A stretch of DNA of 64,000 nt from Marinobacter sp. DY40_1A1. GTDB lineage: Bacteria; Pseudomonadota; Gammaproteobacteria; Pseudomonadales; Oleiphilaceae. Numbering within the stretch: the stretch's first letter is position 1; each line of letters begins with the position of its first letter. This document shows positions 61,849 through 64,000 of the stretch, one piece after another. The notes beneath the pieces are model-generated. The model saw only the letters and a list, made by a program, of their open reading frames with translations. It had not been told where the DNA came from and searched no databases. The DNA is taken from assembly GCF_016597815.1 (NCBI RefSeq), contig NZ_VCHA01000001.1:496001-560000 (forward strand), given 5' to 3'. Position numbers and translations under genes: made by a program.

Positions 61849-62130
61849 TTAGTCCTTTTTAGTGAGCTTAGTGGCCCTGCGTGAGAGGTATTCGGCAATC
61901 TCCTCGCCAACGCCAAGGGTGGTGGTGCGCCCTTCAGCCACATCTTGCAGACCTTCAGCTACGGCATCCCGTAAAACCAGAAGCTTCTGTTGGTGCTGCA
62001 ATTCCTGCTCTTCAACCAAACGAAGACCTTCCCGAAGAACCTCGCTGGCATTCTGGTAGCGGCCAGCTTTAACAAGTGTACCTACCAGCTGTTCCTGGTG
62101 ATCGGTTAAAACAATGTTTCTCGTTGCCAT
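61849..62130 (-). CDS. ParD-family antitoxin, without ParE
   Basis: 93 residues from the ATG at 62130. The N-terminus MATRNIVLTDHQEQLVGTLVKAGRYQNASEVLREGLRLVEE is the CopG-like ribbon-helix-helix and helical arm of ParD; the rest is the toxin-binding tail. In parDE the toxin gene normally follows and overlaps parD. The stop here is at 61849 and the 45 bp to the convergent BrnA-like gene leave no room for ParE, so the toxin has been lost. Confidence 0.88.
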   Translation of the reverse strand: MATRNIVLTDHQEQLVGTLVKAGRYQNASEVLREGLRLVEEQELQHQQKLLVLRDAVAEGLQDVAEGRTTTLGVGEEIAEYLSRRATKLTKKD

Positions 62131-62270
62131 GTTAAGGCCTTCGATTTGCTGGTTGGCATATAATGCCATCGGCTGAAATGCGTGCCAAGGGGTGTTTAAT
62201 ATTCAAATCGGCAGTTGAAAGAAACAGGAGTTATCAATTGTGATAACCTCTGCTAAGGAAGGGCAGTGGA

Positions 62271-62429
62271 ATGAAATGGACGATTCAATTTTACGCAGGC
62301 GTGGAGAGAGACATTCTTTCAATGCCACCAAAGATTCAGGCGCGGATGATCAGGCTCTTGGAAATGATAATTCCGAAAAAGGAATTGGAGTTAGCGCTGA
62401 ACAGATTGCGGGAGGTTAAATCGTCATGA
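62271..62429 (+). pseudogene. HigB-type toxin gene with an internal in-frame deletion
   Basis: 52 codons, in frame from ATG 62271 to TGA 62427-62429. The first ~33 residues (MKWTIQFYAGVERDILSMPP, then KIQARMIRLLEM) match the N-terminus of RelE-superfamily HigB/Gp49-like toxins, and the last ~19 (IPKKELELALNRLREVKSS) match their C-terminus. The normal protein has about 110 residues, so roughly 55-60 central residues, including the strands that form the ribonuclease core, are missing at the junction near residue 33-34. The stop overlaps the antitoxin ATG (ATGA), as in intact higBA modules. It should be non-toxic. Confidence 0.85.
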
Positions 62430-62731
62430 GTTTGGCATCACTAAAGCAGAAAGCGTTGCAGGATGAAATGGTTCGCACTGAATATGAAAAGCTGGCGGAC
62501 GAGTTTGACTTGGTGAATCAATTGATCACCATTCGAACCAGTGCAGGCTTAACTCAGGAAGTTCTGGCGAGGCGAATCGGGACTGCAAAAGGTAATATTT
62601 CAAGGCTCGAGCGAGGAAAGGGTAACCCGAGTTGGGCGACACTGAAAAAATATGCCAACGCCTGCGGCTACCAAGTGAAGCTGCAAACGGTTTCCAGCAG
62701 CATGAACTCACCAAGCACAGTGAACGAATAA
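62426..62731 (+). CDS. HigA-type XRE-family antitoxin
   Basis: 101 residues, with a helix-turn-helix domain LITIRTSAGLTQEVLARRIGTAKGNISRLERGKGNPSWATLKKYANACG (~35-83, described by its order of helices). It is the antitoxin of a HigBA pair and probably represses the promoter upstream of the truncated toxin gene, near the TTGTGATAACC palindromic stretch at 62237-62247. The gene appears intact while its toxin partner is not. It ends at a strong bidirectional terminator. Confidence 0.9.
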   Translation: MSLASLKQKALQDEMVRTEYEKLADEFDLVNQLITIRTSAGLTQEVLARRIGTAKGNISRLERGKGNPSWATLKKYANACGYQVKLQTVSSSMNSPSTVNE

Positions 62732-62750
62732 TTCCATACAGATAAAACGC

Positions 62751-62787
62751 AAAAAGCCCGACTCGGAAAATCCGAATCGGGCTTTTT
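62751..62787. terminator. Bidirectional terminator between higA and flagellin
   Basis: AAAAAGCCCGACTCGG and CCGAATCGGGCTTTTT form a stem of ~15 bp with one mismatch around a short A-rich loop, with A- and T-runs on the two sides. It can end both the plus-strand antitoxin transcript and the minus-strand flagellin transcript, whose genes converge here. Confidence 0.93.
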
Positions 62788-62799
62788 CGTGCTGGGCTA

Positions 62800-64000
62800 T
62801 TAACCCTGCAACAACTGCAACACCTGCTGCGGCCGAGCATTGGCCTGGGCTAATACCGAGAGGCCAGCCTGCTGGAGCACCTGGGTGCGGGCCAGTTCGG
62901 CGGATTCTGCTGCGAAGTCGGCATCGCGGATTCGGCTATTGGAAGCCGAAAGGTTTTCTGAGGTTGTGGCCAGGTTCGCGATCGTGGACTCGAAGCGGTT
63001 TTGGACAGCGCCGAGCTCTGCGCGGAAGCCGTTTATGGTGTCGATGGCGTAGTCGACAGCAATCATAGCGCGGTCGGCCCCTTCACGCGTGGATACGTCG
63101 ATAAAGTCAGCTGATAGAGCGTCAACCTCGGGGTTACCGTCCACAGAGATCGATATGTCGTTGCCGCTAACGCCGTCGATATTCAGCGCTTCAATGCCTA
63201 CTTCAAATGGTGCACCAAACTGAGACGAGAGAATGATGTTGCGATTACTCGCATCCAGGTTTGCATTTACGCCAGTGCGATTTGACTCCGAGTTTACCTT
63301 TGCAACAATATCGTTGATTGATGCTGCCTCTCTTACTTCAATAGCAACGGTTTCACCTGTTTCCGGGTTTGTGACGGTCACATCAAATGTGATTTTGCCC
63401 CCGCCTGCGAAATATTCATCCACGGTTGTGGAATTAGTCGCGGCACTGACGGTGACTGCGGATGGGGTTGCAAAGGTGCCAAAATCTAGCTCGTAGCCCT
63501 CTCCAAGGCTGTTTCCGATTACTACGGCACCTGAAGCTGTGTCGGGTTCGATGGTCACGCCTTTGATGTCCGGGTTGTTGCGCACTTGCTCTTGGAACTG
63601 AGCTAGGAATTCTTCGCGATTGACCGCGTTTTCAATCCGCACTGAGCCGATAACGGTTTGGTCTGTACCTGTACCCAGCGTAATTTCTATTTCACCCGTT
63701 ATAGGCGCTGTAAAGTCCAGGGTGACACCGCTTGATATAGTGGGATCGAGCGCCAGATCTGAGAATAGTTGCGATTGATCAATGATCGCGCCAATTTGAC
63801 TACCCCTGGTATCAAGTCCACTAACACCGATTGTTTCACCGGTATTGGCGCCCACCTGGAAGGTTTGAGTCTGAAATGTGCCATCCAAAACTTTCAGTCC
63901 GTTGAATGATGTTTGGGAGGCTATACGATTAATCTCTTCAAGGCGCTGCTGTACTTCTTGGTTTAGAGCCTGCCTGTCTGAGATGCTGTTGGTTGCGTTG
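62800..64000 (-). CDS. fliC: Flagellin, partial (N-terminus beyond right edge)
   Basis: The frame is open from the right edge to a stop at 62800, about 400 residues. The N-terminal part in the window has the D1 helix end (NSISDRQALNQEVQQRLEEI, then NRIASQTSFNGLKVLDGTF), so only ~100 N-terminal residues are missing. A variable D2/D3 region follows. The conserved C-terminal D1/D0 helices are complete: YAIDTINGFRAELGAVQNRFESTI, then NSRIRDADFAAESAELARTQVLQQAG, ending LLQG. It forms the flagellar filament after export by the flagellar type III system. The Ser- and Thr-rich central region could be glycosylated, possibly by pseudaminic acid, though no Maf transferase is in the window. Confidence 0.95.
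   Translation of the reverse strand, partial: NATNSISDRQALNQEVQQRLEEINRIASQTSFNGLKVLDGTFQTQTFQVGANTGETIGVSGLDTRGSQIGAIIDQSQLFSDLALDPTISSGVTLDFTAPITGEIEITLGTGTDQTVIGSVRIENAVNREEFLAQFQEQVRNNPDIKGVTIEPDTASGAVVIGNSLGEGYELDFGTFATPSAVTVSAATNSTTVDEYFAGGGKITFDVTVTNPETGETVAIEVREAASINDIVAKVNSESNRTGVNANLDASNRNIILSSQFGAPFEVGIEALNIDGVSGNDISISVDGNPEVDALSADFIDVSTREGADRAMIAVDYAIDTINGFRAELGAVQNRFESTIANLATTSENLSASNSRIRDADFAAESAELARTQVLQQAGLSVLAQANARPQQVLQLLQG

Overview
The window reads as chromosomal DNA of a marine gammaproteobacterium, most likely Marinobacter or a close relative. This is inferred from the pilB-pilC-pilD-coaE order, an MvaT-type silencer, RfaH, the polar-flagellate style flagellin and overall protein similarity; no rRNA or tRNA gene is present to settle it.

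Layout. (1) 1-5.1 kb, minus strand: type IV pilus assembly genes pilB, pilC, pilD, then coaE and the start of a secreted protein that runs off the left edge. (2) 5.1-10.0 kb, plus strand: divergent pilA with a sigma-54 promoter, followed by three A+T-rich genes: a sulfatase-fold membrane enzyme, a serine beta-lactamase-fold hydrolase and an O-antigen-ligase-fold protein. They look like a pilin modification set; the pilin ends in four serines. (3) 10.2-15.2 kb: mscS-type channel and a beta-CASP nuclease (minus), then cysQ and rfaH (plus). (4) 15.3-51.8 kb, plus strand: a surface polysaccharide locus led by a perfect ops element, the recruitment site for RfaH, whose gene lies immediately upstream. 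(5) 51.8-58.5 kb: a second beta-CASP nuclease, mvaT, a PAS-GGDEF/response-regulator pair, a secreted protein and sbcB. (6) 58.5-64 kb: a DUF559 nuclease between two copies of a G/C-rich composite repeat, a TPR-methyltransferase protein, three antitoxin genes without an intact toxin partner, and a flagellin running off the right edge.

The polysaccharide locus appears composite. Its left part has a WcaJ-type initiating transferase, Wzi, a multi-SLBB Wza-like protein, a Wzz, a Wzx flippase and a full pseudaminic acid pathway (pseB, C, F, G, I) in which the usual acetyltransferase PseH is replaced by a formyltransferase-fold protein. A low-G+C centre holds a sialyltransferase-like gene, a Wzy, a GT4 and an unusual set of oxidoreductases. 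The right part has wecC/wecB (ManNAcA), a dead IS5-family element, a second Wzz, a second Wzy, two glycosyltransferases, UDP-xylose synthase, and a WbpV-like/short-PGT/NagB/WbpM block. Two initiating transferases, two Wzz and two Wzy suggest that one RfaH-dependent transcript makes two glycans, or that two loci have been merged.

The strongest leads are the pilin modification island, the putative N-formyl pseudaminic acid branch with a matching sialyltransferase-like gene, the rfaH-ops arrangement, the antitoxin cluster with an internally deleted HigB, and the repeat-flanked DUF559 gene.
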